DNA of 64,000 bases from Blastococcus xanthinilyticus (GTDB lineage Bacteria > Actinomycetota > Actinomycetes > Mycobacteriales > Geodermatophilaceae), in assembly GCF_008124835.1 (NCBI RefSeq), contig NZ_VNHW01000002.1, positions 248,001 through 312,000 of the forward strand, read 5' to 3'. Shown here piece by piece: positions 1 to 11,547 of this stretch. Numbering within the stretch: the first letter of the stretch is position 1; each line of letters opens with the position of its first letter. The translations under genes and the position numbers were made by a program. Under the pieces are notes generated by a model. That model worked only from the letters and a program-made list of their open reading frames with translations. It was not told where the DNA came from and searched no databases.

Positions 1-359
1 CGCTGGACGCCGCCGGCCTCGACGACCTCGTCTTCGCCTGGCGGGCGGTGCGCGCGGTGAAGAGCAACGCGATCCTGCTGGCGCACGACCGGGCCACCGT
101 CGGCGTCGGCATGGGCCAGGTCAACCGGGTCGACTCCGCGCGCCTGGCCGTGGCCCGGGCGGGCGAGCGGGCCGCCGGGGCGGTCGCCGCCTCCGACGCG
201 TTCTTCCCGTTCGCCGACGGGCTGCAGGTGCTCCTCGACGCCGGGGTGCGTGCGGTCGTGCAGCCCGGGGGATCGGTGCGCGACGAGGAGGTCGTCGCCG
301 CGGCCGCGGCGGCCGGCGTGCCGCTGTACCTGACCGGCACCCGCCACTTCGCCCACTGA
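1..359 (+). CDS. purH: PurH C-terminal fragment: bifunctional AICAR transformylase/IMP cyclohydrolase (5' end outside window)
   Basis: The open frame enters from the left edge and codes for the last 118 residues. They match the C-terminal part of the AICAR formyltransferase domain: the segments [12 protein letters not shown] and [10 protein letters not shown] and the ending TGTRHFAH are typical of PurH. The enzyme carries out the last two steps of IMP synthesis in the cytoplasm, using 10-formyl-tetrahydrofolate. folD, which makes methenyl-tetrahydrofolate on the way to that cofactor, lies about 1.2 kb downstream, so the neighbourhood fits one-carbon and purine metabolism. The IMP cyclohydrolase domain is not in the window. 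Confidence 0.95.
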   Translation, partial: LDAAGLDDLVFAWRAVRAVKSNAILLAHDRATVGVGMGQVNRVDSARLAVARAGERAAGAVAASDAFFPFADGLQVLLDAGVRAVVQPGGSVRDEEVVAAAAAAGVPLYLTGTRHFAH

Positions 360-370
360 GCGGCGGCACG

Positions 371-1003
371 GTGATCAGCACCCGGCCGCACGTCGGGCCG
401 CCGGAGGCCGGCGCCGTGGTGGAGGACGAGGACTTCGCGCGGGTCGACTGGTGGGGGGCCGAGCTCGACGGGGTCACCTTCACCCGCTGCCGGTTCGACG
501 ACGCTGGGCTGGAGGAGCTGGTCACCCGGCGCTGCGTGTTCGACCAGTGCGTGCTCACCGGCGTGCGGATGGCCGGCGCCCGGCACCTGGGCTCGGCGTT
601 CCTCTCCTGCCGCTTCGACCGGGCCCGGCTCATCGACGTCACCTGGGCGGGCTGCAAGCTCACCGGCTCGCAGTTCCCGGGCGCGCAGCTGCGGCCGATG
701 ACGGCGACGGACTGCGACTGGAGCTACGCCGCGCTGCGGGGGGCGGACCTGTCCGGGCTCGACCTGTCCGGGCAGCGGTTCCGCGACGCCGACCTCACCG
801 ACGCCGACCTGCGCGAGTGCGACCTCACCGGCGCCGACCTGGACCGCGCGCGGCTGCAGGGCGCCAAGCTGCGGGGCACCGACCTGCGCGGCGCCTCGAC
901 CGACGAGGTCAACTGGCGGGCGTTCGACCTCACCGGCGTCCGCCTGGACCTGGCGCAGGCCGTGCAGTTCACCCGCTCCCACGGCGCCCTGGTCGGCGAC
1001 TAG
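371..1003 (+). CDS. Pentapeptide-repeat protein
   Basis: A 210-residue protein from a GTG start 11 bp after purH. It is built largely of five-residue repeats of the A(D/N)LxX type. They are clearest at about residues 118-175, where LRGADLSG, DLTDADL, DLTGADL and LRGTDLRG occur, and a more degenerate set lies at about 30-75. Such repeats fold into a right-handed quadrilateral beta-helix. Some family members (Qnr, MfpA) mimic DNA and protect gyrase, but the fold alone does not show that role. There is no signal peptide or membrane segment. It may be co-transcribed with purH; its 3' end overlaps the convergent membrane-protein gene by 4 bp. Function unknown. Confidence 0.8.
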   Translation: MISTRPHVGPPEAGAVVEDEDFARVDWWGAELDGVTFTRCRFDDAGLEELVTRRCVFDQCVLTGVRMAGARHLGSAFLSCRFDRARLIDVTWAGCKLTGSQFPGAQLRPMTATDCDWSYAALRGADLSGLDLSGQRFRDADLTDADLRECDLTGADLDRARLQGAKLRGTDLRGASTDEVNWRAFDLTGVRLDLAQAVQFTRSHGALVGD

Positions 1004-1497
1004 CGCGGGTACCGCGGCCCGGTGAGCAGCGCCTTGAGCGAGCCGAGCAGCCCGAGGGCGGCGACGGCGACGGCGCACCAGAACCCGGGCGCGACGCCCG
1101 CGACGTCCCAGCCGGCGTCGGCCAGCAGGGCCAGCACGGCGGCGGTGACGATCCCGCTGACCACCAGCGCGACGAGCCCCAGGAAGCGGTGGGTGCGCGC
1201 GGGCAGCCACAGCAGGATGCCCAGCACCAGCAGCACGCCGCCGCCGAGGACGACGGCGAGCGGGCGCCAGCCGCCGGCCTCGAACATGCTGCCGAAGTCC
1301 TCGAACTCGTCGCGCACCAGCGTCCAGCCGCTGGCGTCGCGGTCGCGCAGCCACTCCGGCAGCAGGCTGATGGCGGCGGCGATCCCGGCGAGGATGAGCA
1401 GCAACCCGCCCAGGCTCTCCGGGCCGCGGAAGGCCACCGGCCGGTCGGAGTAGACCGGCGCCGTGGCGCCGGTCGGGGGCTGTTCGCGCTGCGTCAT
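1000..1497 (-). CDS. Hypothetical four-helix membrane protein
   Basis: A 165-residue protein on the minus strand. The ATG at 1497 was chosen because GAGAGGTG lies about six bases before it; an upstream start at 1530 lacks such a site. Four hydrophobic segments are visible at about residues 31-47, 80-98, 105-126 and 137-157. An acidic stretch (DEFEDFG, about 63-69) lies between the first two. I do not recognise a family. The gene is monocistronic and divergent from folD, with about 95 bp between the two starts. Confidence 0.65.
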   Translation of the reverse strand: MTQREQPPTGATAPVYSDRPVAFRGPESLGGLLLILAGIAAAISLLPEWLRDRDASGWTLVRDEFEDFGSMFEAGGWRPLAVVLGGGVLLVLGILLWLPARTHRFLGLVALVVSGIVTAAVLALLADAGWDVAGVAPGFWCAVAVAALGLLGSLKALLTGPRYPR

Positions 1498-1592
1498 GCC
1501 GCACCTCTCGCACGGGCCGGGTCGGGGCACCCGCCACCACGACCCTAGGGCCGCACCAGCCCCGGCGGCATCCCCTCCGGCACACTGTCGAC

Positions 1593-2462
1593 GTGCCCGC
1601 GACGATCCTGGACGGCAAGGCCACCGCGGCGGCGATCCGCACCGAGCTCGCCGGGCGGGTGGCCGCCCTGGCCGCGGCCGGCCACCGCCCGGGCCTGGGC
1701 ACGCTGCTGGTCGGCGACGACCCGGGCAGCCGCTGGTACGTCGGCGCCAAGCACTCCGACTGCGCCCAGGTCGGCATCGCGAGCATCCAGCGCGAGCTGC
1801 CGGCCACGGCCACCGGGGCCGACGTGCTCGCCGTGGTCGCCGAGCTCAACGCCGACCCGGCGTGCACCGGGTACATCGTCCAGCTCCCGCTGCCGGCGGG
1901 CATCGAGGAGAGCGCCGTCCTGGAGGCGATGGACCCGGCCAAGGACGCCGACGGGCTGCACCCGGTCAACCTCGGCCGCCTGGTGCTGAACGTCCCCGGG
2001 CCGCTGCCGTGCACGCCGGTGGGGATCGTGGAGCTGCTCCGCCGCTTCGACGTGCCGATCGCCGGGGCGGAGGTCGTGGTCGTCGGCCGCGGGATCACCG
2101 TCGGGCGCCCGCTCGGCCTGCTGCTCACCCGCCGGACGGAGAACGCCACGGTCACCCTCTGCCACACCGGCACGCGGGACCTCGCCGCGCACGTCCGTTC
2201 CGCCGACGTCGTCGTCGCAGCGGCCGGGGTGCCCGGGCTGATCAACGCGGACATGGTCAAGCCCGGGGCCGCCGTCCTGGACGTGGGCGTCAGCCGGGTC
2301 GACGGGAAGATCGCCGGGGACGTCGCCCGCGACGTCGTGGACGTCGCGGGGTACGTGGCGCCGAACCCCGGCGGCGTGGGGCCGATGACCCGGGCCATGC
2401 TGCTGCAGAACGTGGTGCTCGCCGCCGAGCAGGCGGCGGCGCTCGAGGCGCTCTCGGCCTGA
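1593..2462 (+). CDS. folD: FolD: methylenetetrahydrofolate dehydrogenase/methenyltetrahydrofolate cyclohydrolase
   Basis: A 289-residue protein, the usual FolD length. It interconverts 5,10-methylene-, methenyl- and 10-formyl-tetrahydrofolate with NADP. Visible motifs are the catalytic YVGAKHSDC segment (Tyr49, Lys53), QLPLP near residue 97, the PCTPVG segment, and the NADP-binding [13 protein letters not shown] near 158-172. The ending [15 protein letters not shown] is characteristic. The GTG start has no Shine-Dalgarno site. A weak -10-like CACACT sits six bases before it, so the message may be leaderless. The 10-formyl product would feed PurH at the left edge. Confidence 0.96.
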   Translation: MPATILDGKATAAAIRTELAGRVAALAAAGHRPGLGTLLVGDDPGSRWYVGAKHSDCAQVGIASIQRELPATATGADVLAVVAELNADPACTGYIVQLPLPAGIEESAVLEAMDPAKDADGLHPVNLGRLVLNVPGPLPCTPVGIVELLRRFDVPIAGAEVVVVGRGITVGRPLGLLLTRRTENATVTLCHTGTRDLAAHVRSADVVVAAAGVPGLINADMVKPGAAVLDVGVSRVDGKIAGDVARDVVDVAGYVAPNPGGVGPMTRAMLLQNVVLAAEQAAALEALSA

Positions 2463-2541
2463 ACGGGACCGAGCTTGCGAGGTCACGCATGAGCAGAGCA
2501 CGCAACGGCACGTGGCCGACGAGCGCCGGCGAGGAGGACGC
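2463..2541. repeat. Possible dispersed intergenic sequence between folD and the DUF3017 gene
   Basis: This 79-bp spacer contains the words gagcttgcgaggtcacgc and atgagcagagcacgcaacgg. From memory I associate closely similar wording with intergenic sequences in Geodermatophilaceae genomes. No second copy occurs in this window, so the repeat status is an inference only. Confidence 0.25.
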
Positions 2542-2841
2542 GTGACGCGTCCGCCGCTCTACGTCCGCCGCCCGTTCCTCGCCGGGCTGGTGCGGCAGCT
2601 GCCGCTGCTCGCCGTGCTGCTGGTCGTCGGCGTCGGGCTGCTGCTGGTCACCTTCGAGCACTGGCGGTGGGGGCTGGTCGTCGTCGGCCTGGCGCTGGTC
2701 GGCGCGGCCCTGCTGCGGCTGCTCCTGCCGGTGCGGCGGGTGGGTTTCCTCGCCGTCCGCAGCCGGCCGGTCGACGTCGTCCTCCTCGCCGTGGTCGGCG
2801 TCGTGCTGACCGCCGTCGCGCTGGCCATCCCCGGTGGGTGA
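2542..2841 (+). CDS. DUF3017 small membrane protein
   Basis: A 99-residue protein with three hydrophobic segments (PLLAVLLVVGVGLLLV, GLVVVGLALVGAALL, VDVVLLAVVGVVLTAVALAI). This length, topology and position after folD fit the actinobacterial DUF3017 family, whose function is unknown. The GTG at 2542 was chosen because GAGGAGG lies just upstream; an in-frame GTG at 2512 would add ten mostly charged residues. The gene lies 79 bp after folD and is probably in the same transcript. Confidence 0.75.
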   Translation: MTRPPLYVRRPFLAGLVRQLPLLAVLLVVGVGLLLVTFEHWRWGLVVVGLALVGAALLRLLLPVRRVGFLAVRSRPVDVVLLAVVGVVLTAVALAIPGG

Positions 2842-2876
2842 GCGGACCCCCGGCAGCGCGGTCCGGCGACCAGCGC

Positions 2877-2889
2877 TAGGTTGACGGCC
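2877..2889 (+). promoter_or_regulatory. Leaderless promoter of mdh
   Basis: A -10 hexamer TAGGTT (2877-2882) is followed by seven bases and then the ATG at 2890. That spacing would put the transcription start on or beside the A of the start codon. Confidence 0.6.
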
Positions 2890-3843
2890 ATGGCGAAGCA
2901 GCCCAGGAACGGCAAGGTCACCGTGGTCGGTGCCGGTTTCTACGGCTCCACCACCGCGCTCCGGCTGGCGGAGTACGACGTGTTCGAGACCGTCGTGCTC
3001 ACCGACATCGTGGAGGGCAAGCCCGAGGGGCTCGCGCTGGACATCAACCAGTCGCGGCCCATCGAGGGGTTCGAGACCGAGGTGATCGGGGTCGGCGGCG
3101 GCTCCTACGAGGGCACCGAGGGGTCCGACGTCGTCGTGATCACCGCCGGCCTCCCCCGCAAGCCGGGCATGAGCCGCATGGACCTCATCGAGACCAACGC
3201 CGGCATCGTCCGCCAGGTCGCGGAGAACGTCGCGCGCACCTCGCCAGACGCCGTCGTCATCGTCGTGTCCAACCCGCTCGACGAGATGACCGCGCTGGCG
3301 CAGCTGGCCACCGGCTTCCCGCACCAGCGGGTCATGGGCCAGGCCGGGATGCTCGACACCGCGCGCTTCACCAACAACGTCGCCGAGGAGCTCGGCGTCC
3401 CCGTCGCCTCGGTGCGGACGCTGACGCTGGGCTCGCACGGCGACACCATGGTGCCGGTGCCCTCGCGCTGCACCGTCGACGGCAAGCCGCTGGCCGACGT
3501 GCTGGCCGCCGACCGCATCGAGCACCTGGTCACCCGCACCCGGAACGGCGGCGCCGAGGTGGTCGCGCTGCTCAAGACCGGGTCGGCCTACTACGCACCG
3601 TCCGCCGCGGCGGCCCGCATGGCCCGCGCGGTCATCGACGACTCCGGCGCCGTCATGCCGGTGTGCACCTGGGTCGACGGCGAGTACGGCATCTCCGGGG
3701 TGTACCTGGGGGTGGAGGCCGAGATCGGGCGCGGAGGCGTGCGGCGCGTCGTCGAGAGCGACCTCTCGGAGGACGAACTCGCGGGCCTGCGCGAGGCGGC
3801 CGAAGCGGTGCGGGCCAAGCAGGCCGACGTAGCCGACCTCTGA
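2890..3843 (+). CDS. mdh: Malate dehydrogenase (LDH-like family)
   Basis: A 317-residue NAD-dependent malate dehydrogenase that converts malate and oxaloacetate in the TCA cycle. It shows the N-terminal Rossmann motif VVGAGFYGST, the substrate loop AGLPRKPGMSRMDL with the binding arginines, VSNPLDEMT, and the catalytic histidine in GSHGDTMVP. These features place it with the LDH-like malate dehydrogenases (the type common in Bacillus and Chloroflexus) rather than the E. coli type. The ATG at 2890 sits directly after a -10 box, so translation is probably leaderless; a TTG nine bases upstream was rejected. icd follows 81 bp later, pairing two TCA enzymes. Confidence 0.95.
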   Translation: MAKQPRNGKVTVVGAGFYGSTTALRLAEYDVFETVVLTDIVEGKPEGLALDINQSRPIEGFETEVIGVGGGSYEGTEGSDVVVITAGLPRKPGMSRMDLIETNAGIVRQVAENVARTSPDAVVIVVSNPLDEMTALAQLATGFPHQRVMGQAGMLDTARFTNNVAEELGVPVASVRTLTLGSHGDTMVPVPSRCTVDGKPLADVLAADRIEHLVTRTRNGGAEVVALLKTGSAYYAPSAAAARMARAVIDDSGAVMPVCTWVDGEYGISGVYLGVEAEIGRGGVRRVVESDLSEDELAGLREAAEAVRAKQADVADL

Positions 3844-3924
3844 AGAAGGACCCCACTGCCCCTCACCGTTCGCACGTCCGCGGCGGGGCCCTGCAGCGGG
3901 GCCATGACTGCACAAGGAGAACCT

Positions 3925-5139
3925 GTGAGCAAGATCAAGGTCGAGGGCACCGTCGTCGAACTCGACGGCGACGAGATGACCCGGATCATCTGGCAGTTCA
4001 TCAAGGACCAGCTGATCCTCCCGTACCTCGACGTCAACCTCGAGTACTACGACCTCGGCATGGAGCACCGCGACGCCACCGACGACCAGGTGACGATCGA
4101 CTCCGCCAACGCCATCAAGAAGCACGGCGTCGGCGTCAAGTGCGCCACCATCACCCCCGACGAGGCGCGGGTCGAGGAGTTCGGGCTGAAGAAGATGTGG
4201 CGGTCCCCGAACGGGACGATCCGCAACATCCTCGGCGGCGTCATCTTCCGCGAGCCGATCATCATGCAGAACGTGCCGCGGCTGGTGCCGGGCTGGACCA
4301 AGCCGATCATCGTCGGCCGGCACGCCTACGGCGACCAGTACCGCGCCACCGACTTCAAGTTCCCGTCGGCGGGCCGGCTGACCGTCACCTTCACCCCGGA
4401 CGACGGCTCGGAGCCGATCGAGCACGAGGTGTTCCAGGCGCCCGGCGCCGGTGTCTCGCTGTCGATGTACAACCTCGACGACTCGATCCGCGACTTCGCC
4501 CGCGCCTCGCTGAACTACGGGCTGGCCCGCAAGTACCCGGTCTACCTGTCCACGAAGAACACGATCCTCAAGGCCTACGACGGCCGGTTCAAGGACATCT
4601 TCGAGGAGACCTTCCAGGCCGAGTTCAAGGACAAGTTCGCCGAGGCCGGCATCACCTACGAGCACCGGCTGATCGACGACATGGTCGCCGCCTCGCTCAA
4701 GTGGGAGGGCGGCTACGTCTGGGCCTGCAAGAACTACGACGGTGACGTGCAGTCCGACACCGTCGCGCAGGGCTTCGGCTCGCTCGGCCTCATGACGTCG
4801 GTGCTCGCCACCCCGGACGGCCGCACGGTCGAGGCCGAGGCCGCCCACGGCACGGTGACCCGGCACTACCGCCAGCACCAGCAGGGCAAGGAGACCTCGA
4901 CCAACCCGATCGCCTCGATCTTCGCCTGGACCCGGGGCCTGGCCCACCGCGGCAAGCTGGACGGCACCCCCGAGGTGACCCGGTTCGCCGAGACGCTGGA
5001 GCGGGTCTGCGTCCAGACCGTCGAGAGCGGCCAGATGACCAAGGACCTCGCGCTGCTCATCTCCAAGGACCAGCCGTGGCTGAACACCCAGGACTTCCTG
5101 GCGGCCATCGACAGCAACCTGCAGAAGGCCATGGCCTGA
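3925..5139 (+). CDS. icd: NADP-dependent isocitrate dehydrogenase (homodimeric, eukaryote-like type)
   Basis: A 404-residue enzyme that oxidises isocitrate to 2-oxoglutarate. The sequence has the [19 protein letters not shown] start, the SPNGTIRNI substrate loop, the metal-binding DDMVA segment and the [10 protein letters not shown] cofactor region. These belong to the IDH family shared with the mitochondrial enzyme and mycobacterial Icd1. The GTG at 3925 was chosen because AAGGAGA lies five bases before it; an in-frame ATG at 3904 has no such site. The 3' end runs into a 12-bp tandem repeat that reproduces its stop codon. Confidence 0.96.
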   Translation: MSKIKVEGTVVELDGDEMTRIIWQFIKDQLILPYLDVNLEYYDLGMEHRDATDDQVTIDSANAIKKHGVGVKCATITPDEARVEEFGLKKMWRSPNGTIRNILGGVIFREPIIMQNVPRLVPGWTKPIIVGRHAYGDQYRATDFKFPSAGRLTVTFTPDDGSEPIEHEVFQAPGAGVSLSMYNLDDSIRDFARASLNYGLARKYPVYLSTKNTILKAYDGRFKDIFEETFQAEFKDKFAEAGITYEHRLIDDMVAASLKWEGGYVWACKNYDGDVQSDTVAQGFGSLGLMTSVLATPDGRTVEAEAAHGTVTRHYRQHQQGKETSTNPIASIFAWTRGLAHRGKLDGTPEVTRFAETLERVCVQTVESGQMTKDLALLISKDQPWLNTQDFLAAIDSNLQKAMA

Positions 5140-5176
5140 CGCTTGGCCTGACGCTTGGCCTGACGCTTGGCCTGAC
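5133..5176 (+). repeat. 12-bp tandem repeat carrying the icd stop codon
   Basis: The unit GGCCTGACGCTT occurs three times in full (5133-5144, 5145-5156, 5157-5168), then a partial GGCCTGAC. Because the unit is a multiple of three, it places in-frame TGA codons at 5137, 5149, 5161 and 5173. It looks like slippage over the end of the gene. Confidence 0.9.
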
Positions 5177-5198
5177 ACCGGCCTGAGCACCTCGCGCC

Positions 5199-5228
5199 GG
5201 CCCCCTCGCCCACCCGGGTGAGGGGGCC
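5199..5228. terminator. Rho-independent-type hairpin after icd
   Basis: GGCCCCCTC (5199-5207) pairs with GAGGGGGCC (5220-5228) around a 12-base loop that itself contains the palindrome ACCCGGGT. It is followed by only a weak T run (gtcgtgcgt), as is common in high-GC genomes. Confidence 0.7.
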
Positions 5229-5260
5229 GTCGTGCGTCCGTCCCCGGTACCCGACGAGTT

Positions 5261-5309
5261 CGGGGAAGGTGCACGCCGATCCGGCGTCCGGGCAGCACGT
5301 TCCCGGAAC
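5261..5309 (+). repeat. Hairpin-forming intergenic repeat, copy 1
   Basis: A 49-bp sequence that matches 6250-6298 at 44 of 49 positions. Its 3' half forms the hairpin TCCGGG (5287-5292) / CCCGGA (5302-5307). It lies upstream of the DUF559-type gene, with copy 2 at that gene's end. Confidence 0.8.
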
Positions 5310-5365
5310 TGGCGGCCTGTGGATGGCGCCCGCGCGCGGCACCACCTCCCGGGCACGCTGAGGCC

Positions 5366-6268
5366 ATGCCCCCGCCCCGCCGCCCGGAGCAGCTGCGCGG
5401 GCGGGTGTTCCGGAAGCGGGACGTCCTGTCCCGGGGACTGCTGACGGCGGGGGAGCTGCGCAGCTCGGCCTGGCGGCGGCTCTTCCGCGGGGTGTACGCC
5501 GACGCGGCGCTGCCGCTGACCGTGGGTCTGCGGGTCACCGGCGCCGCGCTGCTGTGCCCACCCGGGGCGGTGTTCAGCGGCCGTACCGCGGCGCACCTCC
5601 TCGGCGCGACCGCGCTGGCCGACGTCGGCATGCCGGTGGAGGTCACGGTCGACCCGGCCGGGCGGTTCGGGCCGGTGACCGGCCTGCGCATCCGCCAGGC
5701 CGCGCTCGCACCCGGTGACGTCGTGCGCGTCGGGAGTCGGCGGTGCACCTCGCCCGTCCGCACCGCCCTCGACATCGCCCGGACCGAGCCACTGCTCGAC
5801 GCGGTGCCGGCGCTCGACGTGCTCCTCGCCGATGGGGTCGTGGCGCACCCCGAGCTGCGGCAGGCGGCCGCGGACCTCGGCGGCGCACGAGGCTCCCGGC
5901 GCGCGGGGCGGGCGGTGGAGCTGGCCGACCTGCGGGCCGAGTCGCCACCGGAGTCCCGGGTGCGCGTCCTCCTCGCCCTCGGCGGGCTCGCGCCCGTTCC
6001 GCAGTTCGTCGTGCGCGACGCGGCAGGCGGCTTCGTGGCACGAGTCGACCTCGCCTTCCCCGACGCCCGGCTGGCCGTCGAGTACGACGGGGCGTGGCAC
6101 GCCGAGCCAGGGCAGTTCGCGAAGGACCGCCGCCGGCTCGACCGGCTGGTCGCCATCGGCTGGACGGTCCTCCACGTCACCGCCGCGGACCTCCGGGACC
6201 CGGTGGCGCTGGTGGCCCGGATCCGGGCCGCGTACCGGCGCTGCACGATCGGGGAAGGTGCACGCTGA
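5366..6268 (+). CDS. DUF559/Vsr-like nuclease domain protein with AbiEi-like N-terminus
   Basis: A 300-residue protein. The N-terminal half (about 15-75) resembles the winged-helix AbiEi-type antitoxin domain (DVLSRGLLTAGEL, LFRGVYAD). The C-terminal part (about 195-290) has the DUF559/very-short-patch-repair fold signature: ESRVRVLLAL, RVDLAFPDARLAVEYDGAWH and KDRRRLDRLVAIGWTVLHVT. These supply the acidic residues and the conserved His/Trp of a PD-(D/E)XK-like nuclease. Such proteins are common orphans in actinobacteria and none has a firm role that I can name. The last five residues and the stop codon lie inside copy 2 of the flanking repeat, so the 3' end has been shaped by the repeat. No ribosome-binding site precedes the ATG. 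Confidence 0.75.
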   Translation: MPPPRRPEQLRGRVFRKRDVLSRGLLTAGELRSSAWRRLFRGVYADAALPLTVGLRVTGAALLCPPGAVFSGRTAAHLLGATALADVGMPVEVTVDPAGRFGPVTGLRIRQAALAPGDVVRVGSRRCTSPVRTALDIARTEPLLDAVPALDVLLADGVVAHPELRQAAADLGGARGSRRAGRAVELADLRAESPPESRVRVLLALGGLAPVPQFVVRDAAGGFVARVDLAFPDARLAVEYDGAWHAEPGQFAKDRRRLDRLVAIGWTVLHVTAADLRDPVALVARIRAAYRRCTIGEGAR

Positions 6269-6298
6269 TCCGGCGTCCGGGGAGCAGGTTCCCCGCAC
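6250..6298 (+). repeat. Hairpin-forming intergenic repeat, copy 2
   Basis: Second copy of the 49-bp repeat (first at 5261-5309). Its hairpin is CGGGGA (6278-6283) / TCCCCG (6290-6295), shifted by one base pair from copy 1 but preserved. The nuclease gene ends inside it at 6268. Confidence 0.8.
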
Positions 6299-6410
6299 GT
6301 GCGGGCCGGGGCGGGACGCCGTGCCGCAACCCGGGGCCCCAGTGGGCAGCGTGGACCGGGCACCATGGATGCGTCCGCCCGCACCGCCAACCCCGAGGAG
6401 CACGCCGCCG

Positions 6411-7739
6411 GTGAGCGACGTCTGGCTCAACATCGTCATGGTCGTCGTCTTCATCATGATCGGTGGTGCCTTCGCGGGCGCCGAGATCGCCCTGGTCTCC
6501 CTGCGGGAGTCCCAGGTGCGCGCCATGGGGGAGCAGGGCGGCCGCCGGGGTCAGGCGGTGCAGAAGCTGCTCAAGGACCCGAACCAGTTCCTGGCCGCCG
6601 TGCAGGTCGGGGTCACCCTGGCCGGCTTCTTCTCGGCCGCCTTCGGTGCCAGCACGCTGTCGGCGCCGCTGGCCGACTGGCTGGAGTCCCGCGGGACGAG
6701 CGAGGGGCTGGCCGGCACGCTCGCGCTGGTGCTGGTCACCATCGCGATCAGCTACGTCTCCCTCGTCGTCGGTGAGCTGACCCCCAAGCGGCTGGCGCTG
6801 CAGCGGGCGGAGGGCTTCTCCCTGCTCGTCGCCGCGCCGCTCAACGCGATCGCCCGGCTCTCCCGCCCGGTCATCTGGCTGCTGTCGAAGTCGACGAACG
6901 GCATGGTCCGGCTGCTCGGTGGTGACCCCAAGGCAAGCGGCGAGTCGATCAGCCAGGAGGAGCTGCGCGACCTGGTGGCGGCGCACGAGTCGCTCAGCAG
7001 CGACGAGCGCCGGCTGATCGACGAGGTGTTCCGGGCGGGGGAGCGCGAGGTGCGCGAGGTCATGACACCGCGCACCGAGGTGCAGTTCCTCGAGGCGTCG
7101 ACGACCGCCAGCCGGGCGGCCAAGCTGGTCGCGGAGTCCAACTGGTCCCGGTTCCCGGTCGCCGGGCGCGACCAGGACGACGTCGTCGGTTTCGTGCACG
7201 TCCGCGACCTGTTCCTGCCCAACCACCCGGCCGGGCGGGCGGCGACCGTGGGGGACCTCGCCCGCGAGGTCACCCGGCTGCCCGGCACCGCCGGGGTCCT
7301 CACGGTGCTGAGCGAGATGCGCCGGGAGAACCAGCACCTGGCCATCGTCGTCGACGAGTACGGCGGCACCGACGGCATCGTGACCCTGGAGGACCTCATC
7401 GAGGAGGTCATCGGGGAGATCTACGACGAGTACGACGAGGAGGTCGCCCCGGAGGCGCGGCAGTCCCCGGACTCCCCGCGCGAGGTGGACGGCCTGCTCA
7501 ACCTGGACGACTTCACCGAGGCGACCGGCCTGGAGCTGCCCGACGGGCCGTACGAGACCGTCGCCGGGTACGTCCTGGCCGAGCTCGGCCGGCTGCCGGA
7601 GGTCGGGGACGCGGTGGAGACCCAGGGCCGCACCCTGTCGGTGCTGGAGCTGGACGGACGGCGGATCGCCCGGCTGGTGGTCAGCCCGCCGCCGGCGGAG
7701 GCCCCGGAGGGCGAACCGGACGGCCGGACGGCGGGCTGA
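6411..7739 (+). CDS. CNNM/CorC-type membrane protein (hemolysin family)
   Basis: A 442-residue membrane protein. An N-terminal DUF21/CNNM domain (about 1-175) has hydrophobic segments, beginning IVMVVVFIMIGGAFAGAEIALVS, with GELTPKRLA near 120. A CBS pair follows (about 205-330, with VMTPRTEV and VVDEYGGTDGIVTLEDLIEE). A C-terminal CorC/HlyC domain (about 350-425) completes it. Family members are linked to magnesium or cobalt transport and metal homeostasis; the older hemolysin name is not well supported. The GTG at 6411 has GAGGAG 11 bases upstream; an in-frame ATG at 6369 would add a Pro-rich stretch. The 3' end almost touches the convergent galE. Confidence 0.9.
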   Translation: MSDVWLNIVMVVVFIMIGGAFAGAEIALVSLRESQVRAMGEQGGRRGQAVQKLLKDPNQFLAAVQVGVTLAGFFSAAFGASTLSAPLADWLESRGTSEGLAGTLALVLVTIAISYVSLVVGELTPKRLALQRAEGFSLLVAAPLNAIARLSRPVIWLLSKSTNGMVRLLGGDPKASGESISQEELRDLVAAHESLSSDERRLIDEVFRAGEREVREVMTPRTEVQFLEASTTASRAAKLVAESNWSRFPVAGRDQDDVVGFVHVRDLFLPNHPAGRAATVGDLAREVTRLPGTAGVLTVLSEMRRENQHLAIVVDEYGGTDGIVTLEDLIEEVIGEIYDEYDEEVAPEARQSPDSPREVDGLLNLDDFTEATGLELPDGPYETVAGYVLAELGRLPEVGDAVETQGRTLSVLELDGRRIARLVVSPPPAEAPEGEPDGRTAG

Positions 7740-7745
7740 GCGGGT

Positions 7746-8702
7746 CTAGCGGCGGGCGTTCGCCGCGTCCCAGGCGTCGCGGACGATGCCGACCAGGTCG
7801 GTGTGCTTCGGCGTCCAGCCCAGGTCGGTGCGGATCCGGTCGCTGGCGGCCACGAGCTGGGCGGGGTCGCCGGCCCGCCGCTCGCCGACGGTGACCGGGA
7901 TCGGGTGCCCGGTGACCTCGCGGGCGGCCTCGACGACCTGCTGCACGGAGAAGCCGGTGCCGTTGCCCAGGTTGTAGATCCGGTGCTCGCCGGCGGCCGG
8001 GGCCGGCAGGGCCAGCAGGTGGGCGTCGGAGAGGTCCTCGACGTGCACGTAGTCGCGGATGCAGGTGCCGTCGGGGGTGGGGTAGTCCTGCCCGTAGACG
8101 GTCAGCGACTCGCGCTGCCCCGCCGCCACCTGGAGCGCGATCGGGATGAGGTGGGTCTCGGTGGCGTGCCGCTCGCCCAGGCCGTAGGCCGCCCCGGCGA
8201 CGTTGAAGTACCGCAGGCTGACCGCCGCGAAGCCGTGCGCGACGGCGTAGGACGTGAGCATGTGGTCGACCGCGAGCTTCGAGGCGCCGTAGGTGTTCGT
8301 CGGCCGGGTCGGGGCGTCCTCGCGGATCGGCACCGCGTCGGGCTCGCCGTAGGTGGCCGCGGTGGAGGAGAAGACGATCCGCCGGCAGTCGACCGCCCGC
8401 ATCGCCTCGAGCAGGGCCAGGCTGCCGCCCACGTTGGTGTGCCAGTAGTCCTCCGGCTGCTGCTGCGAGACCCCGACGAGGCTCTTGGCGGCGAAGTGCA
8501 GCACCGCCTCGGGCCGGACGTCGGCGAGCACCGGCGCCGAGTCGTGCAGCCCGACCTGCGCCAGCGTGGCGCCCTCGGGCACCGCGTCGGCGTGCCCGGT
8601 GGAGAGGTCGTCGAGGACGGTGACCTCGTGACCGTCGGCCAGCAGCGCCGCCGTCACTACGCTGCCGATGTAGCCGGCTCCGCCGGCGACGAGTACGCGC
8701 AT
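7746..8702 (-). CDS. galE: UDP-glucose 4-epimerase
   Basis: A 318-residue extended short-chain dehydrogenase that interconverts UDP-glucose and UDP-galactose. It shows the NAD-binding GGAGYIGS near residue 7, DDLSTGH, the catalytic TYGASK (Tyr-x-x-x-Lys), RYFNVAGA, and [11 protein letters not shown] near 220, all typical of GalE. Its product can supply galactose for glycans such as those implied by the 48-57 kb block, but nothing in the sequence links the two. The start codon directly follows a leaderless -10 box. It is divergent from the aminotransferase gene, whose start lies 41 bp away. Confidence 0.93.
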   Translation of the reverse strand: MRVLVAGGAGYIGSVVTAALLADGHEVTVLDDLSTGHADAVPEGATLAQVGLHDSAPVLADVRPEAVLHFAAKSLVGVSQQQPEDYWHTNVGGSLALLEAMRAVDCRRIVFSSTAATYGEPDAVPIREDAPTRPTNTYGASKLAVDHMLTSYAVAHGFAAVSLRYFNVAGAAYGLGERHATETHLIPIALQVAAGQRESLTVYGQDYPTPDGTCIRDYVHVEDLSDAHLLALPAPAAGEHRIYNLGNGTGFSVQQVVEAAREVTGHPIPVTVGERRAGDPAQLVAASDRIRTDLGWTPKHTDLVGIVRDAWDAANARR

Positions 8703-8714
8703 GGGCCCACCCTA
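8703..8714 (-). promoter_or_regulatory. Leaderless promoter of galE
   Basis: On the minus strand TAGGGT (8714-8709) is followed by GGGCCC and then the galE ATG at 8702. The six-base spacing places transcription start at the start codon. Confidence 0.65.
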
Positions 8715-8743
8715 TGAGGGCGGCCGGAGTGGTGGAGGATCTC

Positions 8744-11521
<2,778 letters not shown>

Positions 11522-11547
11522 GCGACGCCAAGGGCTGGCCGGCCCGG

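Noticed and set aside
2290-6390. A minus-strand open frame of about 1,366 codons
   Set aside because: It runs antisense to mdh and icd, whose motifs are unmistakable. Long antisense frames are expected at this GC content, and its translation is Arg/Pro/His-rich without recognisable domains.
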